Shown: one piece after another, positions 1-10,279 of the stretch | Layout of the letters: every line of letters begins with the position of its first letter | Position numbering within the stretch: position 1 is the first letter of the stretch | Origin: Taudactylus pleione | Lineage: Eukaryota > Chordata > Amphibia > Anura > Myobatrachidae | Direction: 5' to 3' | Assembly (NCBI GenBank): GCA_031769625.1 | Contig: JAUIMM010000017.1 | Coordinates: 3,028,501 to 3,092,500 of the forward strand | Length of the DNA stretch: 64,000 nucleotides | Translations under genes and position numbers: made by a program | The notes under the pieces: generated by a model | The model's database searches: none | What the model was told of the DNA's origin: nothing | The model's input: only the letters and a program-made list of their open reading frames with translations

Positions 1-965
1 ACACAGGACCACAATTTTTCGAAACCATATCCGGCAAATACATGAGCTCGCCACCAGAGCGGTGGAGGCATCTGAATCGGCCTTTTAAAAGGCCGATACA
101 GCGCTCCACCACTTGCCTGGTGGCTGTAAGTGCGATATTAAACTCACTTTGTGGACCTGGTGTGGGAGCCAAGTAAGGAGTGAGCAGCCAGGGCATGCAA
201 GGGTATCCACTGTCTCCTGTGAAAAAGAATAGACAACATCAGGATCACTGTGTATCAAGCTTAACATTGTTATGTACTAAAGGTCTCCACTTACCCAGAA
301 GCCACGCATCACCAGCTTGTAGGTTGTTTAATTTGTGCCATATCCCTGATTGCCGGATGACGAAGGAGTCATGTGCACTTCCTGGTAATTTTGCATTCAG
401 GGACAGGATCTGGAGGGAGGCATCACATACCACCATTACATTCAGGGAGTGATAGTGTTTCCTGTTTCGAAATATGGCCTCCAGCCGTGCTGGAGGCTGA
501 AGTGGTATGTAAGTACCATCCACAACCCCTATGATGTGTGGGAAGCCAGCTATTTGGTAAAAATTGGCCTTGGCCACCCATATCCAAAGGCATTTGAATA
601 AAATGATGGAGGTGCTTGAAAAGTGCCTCCATCACTGCCCTCAGGATCCGGGAAAAGGAGGATTGTGAGATGCCCGCCACTATTCCCACCATTGTTTGAA
701 ATGATCCTGAGGCACAGAAATGTAACACCGCCATAAATTGCGTAAGTGGTGGTATTGCTGTAGGACTGTCAATTTGCCGCTCAAGATCACTCTCTATTAA
801 TGAGAGAGTGTCTATGATGATTTTGGGAGGAAGACGGTAACGTCTTAAAACCTCATCATCGGGCATTCCAAAAAGGGTGACACGTGTTCAAAATATCTGG
901 GGCCTTGCACGCCTACGATGCCTACGCCTGGGACGAGATTGAGGTTGGTCGGCTTCCGGGAGCAT
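1..965 (-). pseudogene. Harbinger transposase (HARBI1-like DDE nuclease), decayed, 3' end outside window
   Basis: Reads leftward. The probable start is the Met at 965, giving an Arg-rich N-terminus; an upstream in-frame Met at 1076 is possible. A TGA at 888-890 interrupts the frame just before TRVTLFGMPDDEV, and the same frame then runs through the helix-turn-helix-like N-terminal domain. A frameshift near 580-590 moves the reading to AKANFYQIAGFPHIIG. The first catalytic Asp is in GVVDGTY. The frame then meets a short intron at 217-294 (GTAAGT donor, CACAG acceptor, 78 bp) whose removal joins LLG to DSGYP, the second Asp motif. The Glu lies in QVVERCIG. All three catalytic residues survive, but one stop and one frameshift make this copy inactive. 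The gene runs off base 1. Confidence 0.85.
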
Positions 966-2131
966 GGCCAGAACAATCCGCCCTAGATCAACCTGAAATG
1001 GCAAGATTGGAATGTAAGGCTTTGGACCCACCCCAAAAGAAAATTCAAAACAACTTAGCTTGATGATACCATCCATTGCTGCTTACATGCCGGGGTATTG
1101 TCATGATACGTCCAAACTGAAATGAATCACCAAAATTATTTTACAAATTTCACTCTGTGCATTTTTGTTTCTAAATTTTGTGCTAGACCAAACTTAAAAT
1201 ATGCGAAACACACATTTGGCAAAAGTGCAAAACGACATTGCACACAGTACATCAAAATGGGTTGAAATGTTTGCACAAAAAGCGAAAGGGCAACCTCAAA
1301 AATATAAAAATGATTAATAAGCATTTTAAAAAGCGCTAATTAGTTCGCAAATACAAGTCACAATAGTAAGTAGTAAAAATGCGCTAATTAGTTCGCAAAT
1401 GCAAGTCACAATAGTAAGTAGTAAAAATGTGCTAATTAGTTCGCAAATACAAGTCACAATAGTAAGTAGTAAAAATGCGCTAATTAGTTCGCAAATACAA
1501 GTCACAATAGTAAGTAGTAAAAGTGCGCTAATTAGTTCGCAAATACAAGTCACAATAGTAAGTAGTAAAAATGCGCTAATTAGTTCGCAAATACAAGTCA
1601 CAATAGTAAGTAGTAAAAATGCGCTAATTAGTTCGCAAATACAAGATAAAAAATGGACTTACCAAGAGCAAATATATAAGAGTCCAAATCAAAAGGTCTT
1701 TGGGTCCGAAATTAATCAAAAGCTAAAATAGATGAAAATAGGGATCCAAAATTTAAACACAATGAAACAACAATTGATCAAAAGTTAGACTTCACAAAAC
1801 TTACCAAATCAAGAAACGAGGTCCAAAAAATAAAAAGCAAAAAAGAGAACGGAAAATAAAAACGCAAATCTACCAAACAAAATAATCTCCAAACGCCAAC
1901 TCCTTTATACGCAAACAATACACTCCAGCCAAGGTAACCTCCAACAATCCAAAAACGCCACCTCGACTCGAGACACACCAAGCCATAAATAGTGTTTCGT
2001 TTCCCGCACAAATTAAGGAGGGATCATAGGAACGCACAATCAATGATGCGGCCACAAAATAAGGACGCATGCATAAATACGTCACGAAAACACATTAAAA
2101 TTCTGGTGTATTTCTTGTTTGGACCTCAGAC
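966..2131. promoter_or_regulatory. Shared intergenic region between the divergent Harbinger genes
   Basis: The 1.2 kb between the transposase and Myb start codons must hold both promoters if the genes are expressed. It contains a 48-bp tandem array at 1333-1645 and AT-rich flanks. I could not pick out a convincing TATA box for either gene, so the promoter role is inferred from gene orientation only. Confidence 0.35.
1333..1645. repeat. 48-bp tandem repeat, about 6.5 copies
   Basis: Units start at 1333, 1381, 1429, 1477, 1525, 1573 and 1621, each opening GYGCTAATTAGTTCGCAAAT. The units are nearly identical, with a few single-base differences. Because 48 is divisible by three and the unit lacks stops in some frames, both strands show long spurious open frames across it. 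Confidence 0.95.
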
Positions 2132-3417
2132 ATGGCGACAGACCACGGAAACAATGCCCAAGAGTCAGGCGGTAAGTCTTTCATGCATTTTGTATCAATG
2201 ATTAATTTGAAACATAAGATTGGGCAAGTTGTGATTTTGTGAAATCTGAATATTTACACATATAGGTGAGGAGGATGACATGGAAGAGGCTGCTGGGCCC
2301 AGTATTCCGGCCAAAGCTGCCAAAAAAAAAAGGCAGCCACATTTCACAAGAAAGGAGATGGAGGTTTTGATACAGAAGTGTGTGGACATCCTGCCACAGG
2401 CAGACAGGAATATGAGTCTAAGCCAGAAGGGGAGAATGTGGGAAGAGGTAGCCGTTGCTGTCAATAGGGTGGGTGATTATGTCCGTCTAGCAGGGATGTC
2501 AAACGGCGGTAAGTAAACACTTGCCCCCCCTAAAAACAAACACCATTTTAAACAAAAGGATAATGGCTTCCATTTTTTCCCACAGATGGGGCGACTTCAA
2601 ATATCGCCTAAAGCAAAAACTCGCGGACAGGGCTAGGCATGCAAGGGGGACAGGTGGGGGTCCCACCCCTGTGTCTTTGGAGTTGACGGATTTAGAAGAG
2701 CTGGCACAGGGGTGTGTGCAGCCTGTGGAGGTGTTTGGCGTGTCCAACATGGATACGGACATGCCAGACTTTGCGGCTCCTCATGTTGTCCCAGGTAAAT
2801 CTTTTGATGTCATCAACTCTGAAATGTTATTGTGCCAATATGTAGATTCTAATGTGAGGCTTTTCTCTTTTTTCCTAACAGAGACACAGGCGGATGAGTC
2901 TGCTCCAGAGGGGAGCCTTGGCCGCCGAATTTCTGCTGGCTCGGCAGGGGAGGAACCAGTACATCCGGCTGAGGACCCTGCAGAAGCCAGTCCAGGGCAA
3001 TCCCCCTCGCAGGCAGTGTCCCTCCTCACAGAACTCAATTTCAAATCGGATTTCCATACGGAGATTCTGCAGAGGATGGACGCCAGTCTGGTACGGGTGG
3101 CTGAGGCCCTGGAGCAAAATGCTGCGGCCAACGTGACCATTGGTCAGGCCCTGGCGGAAAATACCAGGGCCAACATCCGCATCGCCAAGGCCCTGGAGCA
3201 GCTCGTTCGCCAGCACATGGTGGAGCCGACCTCCCTTCCTGCCGGAACATCAGGATCCTCCACCTCTGGCACAACATCAGCCAATCCTCCAAATGTGCCT
3301 AGCCCTGTGCCTAGTCCAGAGGCCACAACATCTGCCTCTGGACAGGCCAGCCCGATGACATCCCAGACCCGGTCTGGCGCCCTCCCTCCCCCATCCAAAC
3401 GGGTGAAAAAACGGTGA
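2132..3417 (+). pseudogene. Harbinger accessory protein with Myb/SANT-like DNA-binding domain, four exons
   Basis: Proposed exons are 2132-2171, 2266-2508, 2586-2794 and 2882-3417, with GT-AG introns. The first and third junctions keep the frame; the second does not by one base, so this copy is probably broken there. The N-terminal part carries a Myb/SANT-like domain (FTRKEMEVLIQKC, then RMWEEVAVAVNRVG, then RWGDFKYRLKQKLA) of the kind Harbinger elements encode to help bring the transposase to DNA and into the nucleus. The C-terminal half has a heptad-rich segment with a 14-residue periodicity (EALEQN, QALAEN and KALEQL, each followed by similar residues) suited to a coiled coil. It ends in a Ser/Pro/Thr-rich tail and a basic KRVKKR. 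A poly(A) signal lies about 210 bp after the stop. Confidence 0.75.
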
Positions 3418-3629
3418 CAGCAATGGTGACTTTTCCCACAATCCTTCTGTGCTTGGCTCATATTCCTTTCTGATCAAAACTTCCCTCTCCTTTCTTGTGA
3501 AATGTTTTTAAATTTTGGATGTATGTTTATGTCAACAGTTATGTTGGACCAATTTGTTTGATTTTGGGACATATCTTTGGCAAAAAAAGATGTCCCCAAT
3601 ATTTTAATTTTTTATTTTTTTGTTTGAGC

Positions 3630-3635
3630 AATAAA
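3630..3635 (+). terminator. Poly(A) signal AATAAA of the Myb-like gene
   Basis: An AATAAA hexamer lies in an A/T-rich stretch about 210 bp after the Myb-like stop codon and is the first strong signal downstream of it. Confidence 0.5.
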
Positions 3636-4459
3636 TTGAAACGAAAAATCTGACATTGGATTGTGAAATTATTGTACAAATGGGTTACATTTAATCCTGG
3701 ACCAAAAGGCAAAAACTGGCAAAAAACAAGAAAAATAAAAAAAAAAGAAATGGGCTCTTTAAGGAACGTTTAAAAAATCATATAACGAGGCAAATTCAAG
3801 AGGTAAAAATAAAATGGTGCGAAAATTAAAACATGATGACATTATTGTTACAATAGGCCCTAACCACCAAATTGAGGGCAAAATAAACCCCCACAAATGT
3901 ACGCAAATTGATTGTGTCATCCTGACATTAGCAGCTCTGAGTTCCACCTGCGTACGGTTTTGTGCTATCCCAAAAAACTGATTTCAAAACACATACCAAG
4001 CCGGTTTTCAATCCAACACTAATTGCTTTTCAGCCCTCCCGCGATTAATCGCAACAACATCGTGGAGTCCCGGGACGGAGGAGAAGGCCATCGCCAATGT
4101 GGTCGAGTAATCCAGACCCTAAGCTGTGCGAGCATTTATAAGGGAAAGAGGATCATCCAGTGACGTATGAGTCGGTCCGAACACATTTTACGCTCGCATT
4201 TGCTAATGTATGTACGCCCCAAAAACGCCTCGCCACGCCTGCGTTTTTCCATCTCCACCCCCGTCAACACCCAAAAACGCCCTGTTCTGTCAATCACATT
4301 TGACATGTCACTTCCTGTACGGTATTTGACGAACGAGACCCAAAAAACTCGCAATCTGCCGTACGCACATGCGCAGTGTTACACCGACGCATGCGCGGTT
4401 ATTCAACATCGGAACGCAACGAGCGTACTGCTGTTTGCGAGTGGCTCTGAATGAGGGCC

Positions 4460-5522
4460 AATGTGTGATCATGTGTTTTTGTTTTCTTTATGAAATGTCT
4501 AACAAGAGTATCTGTTCTAATTCAAATGAGATTGCTAATAAATTACCACATGCTGTGTCTATGGAACATCGACCCGGACTTTTGTATAATTTACTGCAGT
4601 AAGTACTATGGTATAACTTTTTTCAAACTTGTTTTCATGTATCCCAACATGTCATGTAGTGACATTGCTCAGGATTGTTGGCCATACTATGGGCCTGATT
4701 CAGAAGTGGACACTTTTGAGGTGGATTGTGATTTATTTGCAGAGTGGCAGCAATGGTAATATGCAAATGCTAGTTTCAGCCTTCCTCTTCTGTACTAGCA
4801 AGCCCGCCCACTTTCAGTGCCCAATCCACCACTGGCACATTTACCATTGACACTTGCACCAGCCTATGGCAGGTGCAGTGTCTCCTTCTCAACTCTGGAT
4901 AAACATGACCTTTGTGACAGCGGCACTGCATCTGAGAATGTAGCTATTTGCTTATAAATGCCCGGGACCAGGGGTGCCAAGAGGGGGGTGAGCGGGTACT
5001 AATTAGCCAGGCTTGTTGGAGGTATATGGTGGGGGACCGGTCTGGGCCTGGGTCAGCTACCTGGCAGGGGCCCGGTCTAGTCTCGGGAAAACTTTTTTTT
5101 TGAGAGGGAGGGAGTTGCCACACCTCCGTGGTATTTGGTCACATCCCCTACCCAGGGCTGTGGCAGCTCTCAGCGCCCCTGCCTGTGACATTCCCATGCA
5201 CGTCCATGAGACTCCTTTTTTTTTTTTTTTGCATTCACTTCAGGTCACTTATCCGTCACCACCCAGGAATGCCCAGTTTTGCCTTGCTGTTCCTAATGCC
5301 AGCTATCCTGTATGCAATAGCGAACACTCAGTGGAACACATGCACTTTTAGGATTTCTGCATGTTTCACACAGTAGCACATAAACACTCAGCTCCACCAA
5401 CCTCGGCCCTGTGTGGTCAAACTGAACAGTGGGCCAGATAGTGCAGAGGTCCGCTCCCGCTGCACATCGCTCCCAGATGGTACTGAGGTCTGTCTGTGCT
5501 GTTCCTGGCCAGTCCGCTCAGT
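4460..5522. other. Intergenic; two repeat ends only
   Basis: No gene seen. A GGGCCTGATTCAG end occurs at about 4691-4703 without a clear partner. At 4970 the sequence CAGGGGTGCCAAGAGGGG resembles the left end of the hAT-like repeat at 54439-54864 and the GC-rich segment at 28936-29222; its right end was not located. From about 5400 the DNA is probably part of the Gypsy LTR region. Confidence 0.4.
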
Positions 5523-6026
5523 GGGCCTGATTCAGACCCGCTCGTAAGCAGGTCGATGGTTGGCCAGTGCACATGCGCGGCATTCACACTGCGCGTGCGT
5601 CAGCCCCGGAGCGAGCGCAAAAAGCACTCGCTCCAGCGCTCGCATCCAAAAGGGGCAAATGTCGATGTTGATGGACAGCTCGCCCCGTTTGGAAGGCGGG
5701 GAGGGGGGGTGTCTGGGCAAACGGAGGTGTTACTGCAGTTTGTGGGCGGCCCTACTGACATCACTCGTGATGTCAGTAGGTGGACTCTATTAGAGCAGGA
5801 AGTCCACTGGGGCTTGCGGCCATGAGACCCTACCGTAAGGGTCTCATCGCAAGCCCGATGGTCGCGATGGTCTTGACCATCCTGACCATCACCTGGCCAC
5901 TCGCATAAGCTGCAGGTGGCCACCCACAGCTATGCGAGCGGCCAGGAGGCCGCAACTTAAAAAACAAGCGCCCATCCTGATTCAGAGCGAGCGTTTGCTT
6001 TTTGCGAGTTGCTCTGAATCAGGACC
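5523..6026. mobile_element. Harbinger-type hairpin-rich MITE
   Basis: Ends are GGGCCTGATTCAGACCC on the left and, on the minus strand, GGTCCTGATTCAGAGC on the right. The flanking trinucleotides are AGT and TGT, an imperfect 3-bp duplication. The interior holds successive hairpins, including arms GAGACCCT (5824) and AGGGTCTC (5838), and a near-perfect ACTGACATCA palindrome around 5755-5778. Confidence 0.8.
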
Positions 6027-6290
6027 TGTGTTCTGTCTCTGAGCATGATGGTACATAAGCTACACGCTAGAGTTCCCTCCAAAACCACAGTATGGGCGCA
6101 GTCATGTTGGACTAGGTCACCTGACGCTCCTCCACCACTCAGAGCGCTGCTCCCAGACCAGCTAATCACAGCATGCAAATAAGTGGGGATCCATCATCCC
6201 TTTAAATTCTATTTCCTGACTGGCCCACATTACCAGTAAAAAGTTGCTTCTCCTGAAGTCACAGCTCTGTACTGAGCTCCAAGGTACTCT

Positions 6291-6828
6291 GGACCTTATT
6301 CAGAGTCGGTCACAAGCGCCGATGCGCTCGTAACCGACTTGATGGTTTGACCTGCGTACGCGCAGTGGCCGCACTTTGCGTGCACAAGTCCCGAAGCAAC
6401 AGAGAAACTCTGTCACTCCGGAGCTCGCTACCAAAGGGGCGGCTGTCGATGTTGATCGACAGCTTGCCCCGTTTGGTAGACGGGCTGGGGGGGTGGTTTC
6501 CAAAAGAGGCGTTCCTTTCCGAACGCCTACTGTTTTGTGGGTGGCCGCACTGACATCATCAGTGATGTCAGTGGGGAGCTTCCTGCTCCATCAGAGCAGA
6601 AAGCTTCCTGGGGCTTACGAGTACATAGACCCAACCTTAGGGTCTGGTCGTAAGCCCCGATGGTCGCTATGGTGATCACCATCGTGACCATCAACCTGGT
6701 CGGTCGTTAAGCTGTGGGTGGTAACCCACAGCTTTATGATCGATAAGGAGGCAGCCGTTCAGGATGCAAGCGGCCACCCTGACTCAGTGTGACCGCTTGC
6801 AACTAACAACCGCCTCTGAATGAGGTCC
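6291..6828. mobile_element. Harbinger-type hairpin-rich MITE with TCT duplication
   Basis: 538 bp, flanked on both sides by TCT. Ends are GGACCTTATTCAGAG and, inverted, GGACCTCATTCAGAG. Internal hairpins occupy the same places as in the copies at 12518 and 13893, for example the arms at about 6577-6607, but with different stem sequence. It splits the Gypsy LTR. Confidence 0.85.
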
Positions 6829-6962
6829 TCTGTTTCTGAACAGTTCCAGTAAGTGCTATTCCAGTTACAGTCTGGTTCCTGCAAATCTCTTGTTCCATCT
6901 ATACTTCAGTCTGGTTTTCCACTGAGACTTGTTCCTACTTTCCATCATCGTTCTCAGCCGAT

Positions 6963-7173
6963 ATCTCCAACCAACAGTTCCAGACGATTTCTCCAAACAT
7001 CATTCCCAGCTGATATCTCCAAACATCGGTCCCAGCTGATATCTCCAAACATTGGTCCCATGCAATATCTCCAAATATCGGTCCCATCCAATTTTTTTAA
7101 ACATCAGGTTCCATCCGATATATCTAAAACACCGGTCTCATCCAATATCTCCAAACATCGGTTCCAATCTAAT
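6963..7173 (+). repeat. 26-bp tandem repeat, about 8 diverged copies
   Basis: Units resemble ATCTCCAAACATCGGTCCCA followed by six variable bases. It lies in the Gypsy LTR/leader region, and looser CATCRGTTC-type repeats continue to about 7345. Confidence 0.75.
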
Positions 7174-8207
7174 TCTACTCATCAGTTCTGCAACATCAGT
7201 TCTATCTATTTCTACTCATTAGTTCTGCATTATCGGTTCTAATTCAATTCTAATTCATTAACTCTGCATCATTGGTTCCAATCCAATTTAGCATCATCGG
7301 TTCTAATTCAACTCATCATCAGTTCTACATCATCGGTTCCAGTCCGATATCATCATCTCAACTACCTGTATAATAAAGTCTTTCTCGCTTTCAGGTCCAC
7401 CATATACAGCAGCTACTCTGCTTCCTCTCTCTCCTCAACACATAAGGAAGAGCTGGCTCAAACTACCCAGATTAATGCCTCTTCAGTTTCCACTTCAGTC
7501 TCCACTTTAGTCTCCCACGCCTGTTCCAGCCAACCTCAACCCACAGGTGTGACAGTTTGTACTTGCCCAATGGATCCAGCTGAGAATCAGGCCGAGCTGC
7601 AGGATTTACACAGGATCTTGTGACTCGCCTAGAACACAAAGAGGCGTCACATGGTCAAGTGATGCAGTTCCTCCAAGAACTGACCAACCAGCTGCATAAT
7701 ATCCATTATCAAATCTACACCTAGAGGCTCTGGAGCTGCTACTACATATATTCTGATTCCTCCAGCTCCAGTTTCCACAGCTGCATCTTGTCTACAACTT
7801 CCTACTCCTGCAAAATTTGATGGGAAGCCAAAAAATTGCAGGGTTTCTTAAATCACTATGAAATTCAGTTTAAATGCTAACCAAACAATTTCCCTACAGA
7901 ACGAACCCGTGTGGCATTTATCATCTCCCTATTATCCAGATTGGCCTGAGACTGGGCTTCACCCTTATGGGAAAGAACTGATCCCTTACTATCATCTTAC
8001 AAATATTTTGTTATGGCCCTCAAAGAATCTTCAATGAGTGTTATCTGCATCTGCGAACCTTCTACATTTACGTCAGGGTTCAAATTCTGTAGGCCAGTAT
8101 CTGGTGCAGTTTCAAATACTGGCATGACATTCAGCCTTTTGGAACGGCTTATCAGATTCAAAAATGTACTTGTCACCTGGGATCTTCCGGACAAGTTAGA
8201 GGACTTG

Positions 8208-8806
8208 GGCCCTGATTCAGAGCCGCTCGTAAGCGGCAGTACGCTCGTTCTGAGCGATGTTTGCCCAACTGCGCATGCGTATGGATCGTAATACGCATGC
8301 GCAAACCAGTCAGTGCGGCCGAAAATCGTTTGTTCGCTAAATAGCGAATGCCTGCTATTTTAAGTGACAGAAAGAGGCGTATGTGGGTGGTAACAGGGGA
8401 AGGTGCTTGAAAACGGGGAGTGGAGATCCGAACGCAGGCGTGCTTAAAGGTCAAAACGGGCGTTTTATGGGTGTGCATAATTAAAACAGCAGCGTCATTG
8501 ACCACGTCACTGGGTTATTTTATAGCCAGAACTGCTCGCAAGATTGTGGTAGCAAAAACCAACCACAAGAATAGCGAGCAGTTAATACGCTGATCGATGT
8601 ACTCGATTAATCTAATAAATAGCGGACATGACGTAGGATGCGAGCGGCCAGGGGGCGTATTTATCCAAAAAACGACCGCAAGTTTTGTTCGCTCGTTCAG
8701 ACCTAGAGGCGTGAACAGACCGCAAAGAGCGAACGGTTCATTTGAATAGCCACCCCTATTTTTTGGACGAGCGAGCGCTAATTGCGTCCGGCTCTGAATC
8801 AGGCCC
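8208..8806. mobile_element. Harbinger-type MITE inserted in Gypsy gag
   Basis: About 599 bp with inverted ends GGCCCTGATTCAGAGCC and, inverted, GGGCCTGATTCAGAGCC. Flanks are TTG and GTG, an imperfect 3-bp duplication. Removing the element and one trinucleotide restores a gag-like reading (KLEDL joined to ISLC), which fixes the boundaries. It resembles the copy at 22399-22996 in reverse orientation and the right end of the element at 1-4459. Confidence 0.85.
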
Positions 8807-9125
8807 GTGATCTCTCTGTGCACTAAGGTGGACTTATGCTTTAAAAAACAAGCCATTGAGACAGGAAGATTTGTTCAACCTAAGTCTCAGACAACAGTCT
8901 TGCCCTGGTCAGCAGGAGGAACTGATGCAAATCAATCGTTCTCGCCCATCACAGGAACAACGCTATAGACAACAGTCTGAGAATCTCCGCCCTTACTGTG
9001 CTGCTCCTTCTCATTAGCTCAACACTTGTCCCAAGTGGCAGGGAAACGCCCACTCCTAACTCAGCATGGAGGGCTAAATTAGTTAGGAGTAGTTCATTCT
9101 TCTCCAAGGAAAACAGATAACATTT

Positions 9126-9128
<3 letters not shown>

Positions 9129-9179
<51 letters not shown>
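9129..9179. repeat. (CT)n microsatellite
   Basis: An almost pure CT dinucleotide run. It gives a spurious Arg-Glu open frame on the minus strand. Confidence 0.95.
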
Positions 9180-9184
<5 letters not shown>

Positions 9185-9926
9185 CTCTGCAAGTTGCCAA
9201 GCGCTTCAAGCAAGTTTCTGCTTTGTTGGATTCAGGCACAGCTGGCAACTTTGTCACATCCGATTTGGTCCAGTGATGGGCATTACCAACCAAGATATAC
9301 ACACAAGCCAAAAAATGACCCGCTTCTAAGCGCAACCAGATGGCTGCCAAATTCGAAAACAAAGACTCCTAGTGTCCACCCAACACTAAATACATACAGC
9401 AAAATGAAAAAATGGGAGTCCTCAGATATCAGCGCCCAGATATAACAATAAATTCATCAATAATGCCAGTGTATGTCTATAGACCAATCAGATCCCCTAC
9501 TTTTTTCTTATACTTTCTTCTCTTGATGTCTCAGAAGTGCATGCGGACAAAAAAAGGAGAGAAAAGAGAAGGAGGGATACTTTGTTGGTCCTTTTTCTCA
9601 AAACTGTGTAGCAGGTATACTTTAGCTCAATAGACACCTTTAATGCGTACCCTAACTCACATTGGTAAGTGGGTAGGCAATCTCTAAAAGGTATCTTTAA
9701 TTCTCTATTGTGCCGTCTGTCCCAACAACAGTTAAATCGATGAGATAAGTTGATAGGCGTACCATACTCACGTCAGTTGCAAGATGTTCTTTCATATAAA
9801 GGTTTCTTTTCCATATGCACAGGAAAGGATCCGAGATGGAAGTGAATCAATATGTATTTATTTATAAAAAAGCTTAAACAGCTTTACATCAAAGGTTAAA
9901 ATAACAGGTAAAATCCCATAAAACAT

Positions 9927-9975
9927 AGAATCTTCCAACGCGTTTCTACCCACAGGTCTTTATCAAGGCATCATG
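9927..9975 (-). ncRNA. Hammerhead-like ribozyme core, Penelope 3' region
   Basis: Minus strand reads CTTGATAAA, a short stem-loop ACC-TGTG-GGT, then GAAACGCGTT. This approximates the hammerhead order CUGANGA, stem II, GAAA. Penelope-like elements are known to carry hammerhead motifs. The first box has an extra T and G-to-A changes, so activity is doubtful. Confidence 0.45.
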
Positions 9976-10279
9976 AACAACCACCTCAGATGCACCTTAA
10001 ATACCCTCCATCACCGTTTGAAGGGGAGGGTACCCCAACCTCAACCAGTCACATAGCGCTCCTTAACCTGGAGCGCATCGCCGCCCACCGGAAGAGATCC
10101 CTTTTCCGGACCCACGTGAGTCGAGGGACAGACTTCTCTAAATATCCTTACTTACTTAAGGTCTATGAACAACCCACATGGGCGGGCTTGACTCCTGATA
10201 GACTTATTTTACTTCCGCGTTCCACCTTTGGAACGCAAATAGGAAGTGGAGTGAATGTTATGTGGAAAATCAATACCGT

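Larger units (their letters stand above)
1..4459. mobile_element. PIF/Harbinger DNA transposon, left end outside the window
   Basis: A two-gene Harbinger element: decayed transposase gene on minus (to 965) and Myb/SANT-like gene on plus (2132-3417), transcribed divergently. The right end at 4459 reads, on the minus strand, GGCCCTCATTCAGAGCC, which matches the GGGCCTGATTCAGAGCC ends of several short elements in the window. Subterminal sequence at about 4215-4410 also resembles the inner right part of the short element at 22399-22996, so this is the likely autonomous relative of those MITEs. The left terminal repeat lies before base 1, so the target duplication cannot be checked. Confidence 0.8.
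5400..9271 (+). mobile_element. Ty3/Gypsy LTR retrotransposon fragment, interrupted by three MITEs
   Basis: An LTR/leader region is followed by gag and the beginning of protease. MITEs sit at 5523-6026, 6291-6828 and 8208-8806. Sequence between the MITEs (6027-6290, then 6829-7560) looks like one LTR and leader, ending in an AATAAA-containing stretch near 7371. RT and integrase are absent: the homology stops at about 9271, shortly after the protease DSG motif. Exact LTR limits could not be set. Confidence 0.6.
7570..9271 (+). pseudogene. Ty3/Gypsy gag with start of protease, interrupted
   Basis: The Met at 7570 opens a frame that stops at TGA 7621-7623. Gag similarity continues through several frames: a capsid-like stretch at about 7795-8005 (translation of the LPTPAKFDG type) and a second one at 8060-8206. 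The MITE 8208-8806 splits a codon region; gag resumes directly afterwards in the same sense. A CCHC-like zinc knuckle follows at about 8992-9045, with an in-frame stop inside it. The protease motif ALLDSGTAGNF lies at about 9220-9250. A CT microsatellite sits between knuckle and protease. It resembles the sushi-type gag lineage of vertebrates. Many stops and shifts make it non-functional. Confidence 0.7.

Noticed and set aside
1333..1645. Possible CRISPR array
   Set aside because: Units are contiguous with no unique spacers, in eukaryotic DNA with introns.
1326..1731. Open frames on both strands of about 90-110 residues with repeated sequence
   Set aside because: They follow only from the 48-bp tandem unit; no domain or start context.
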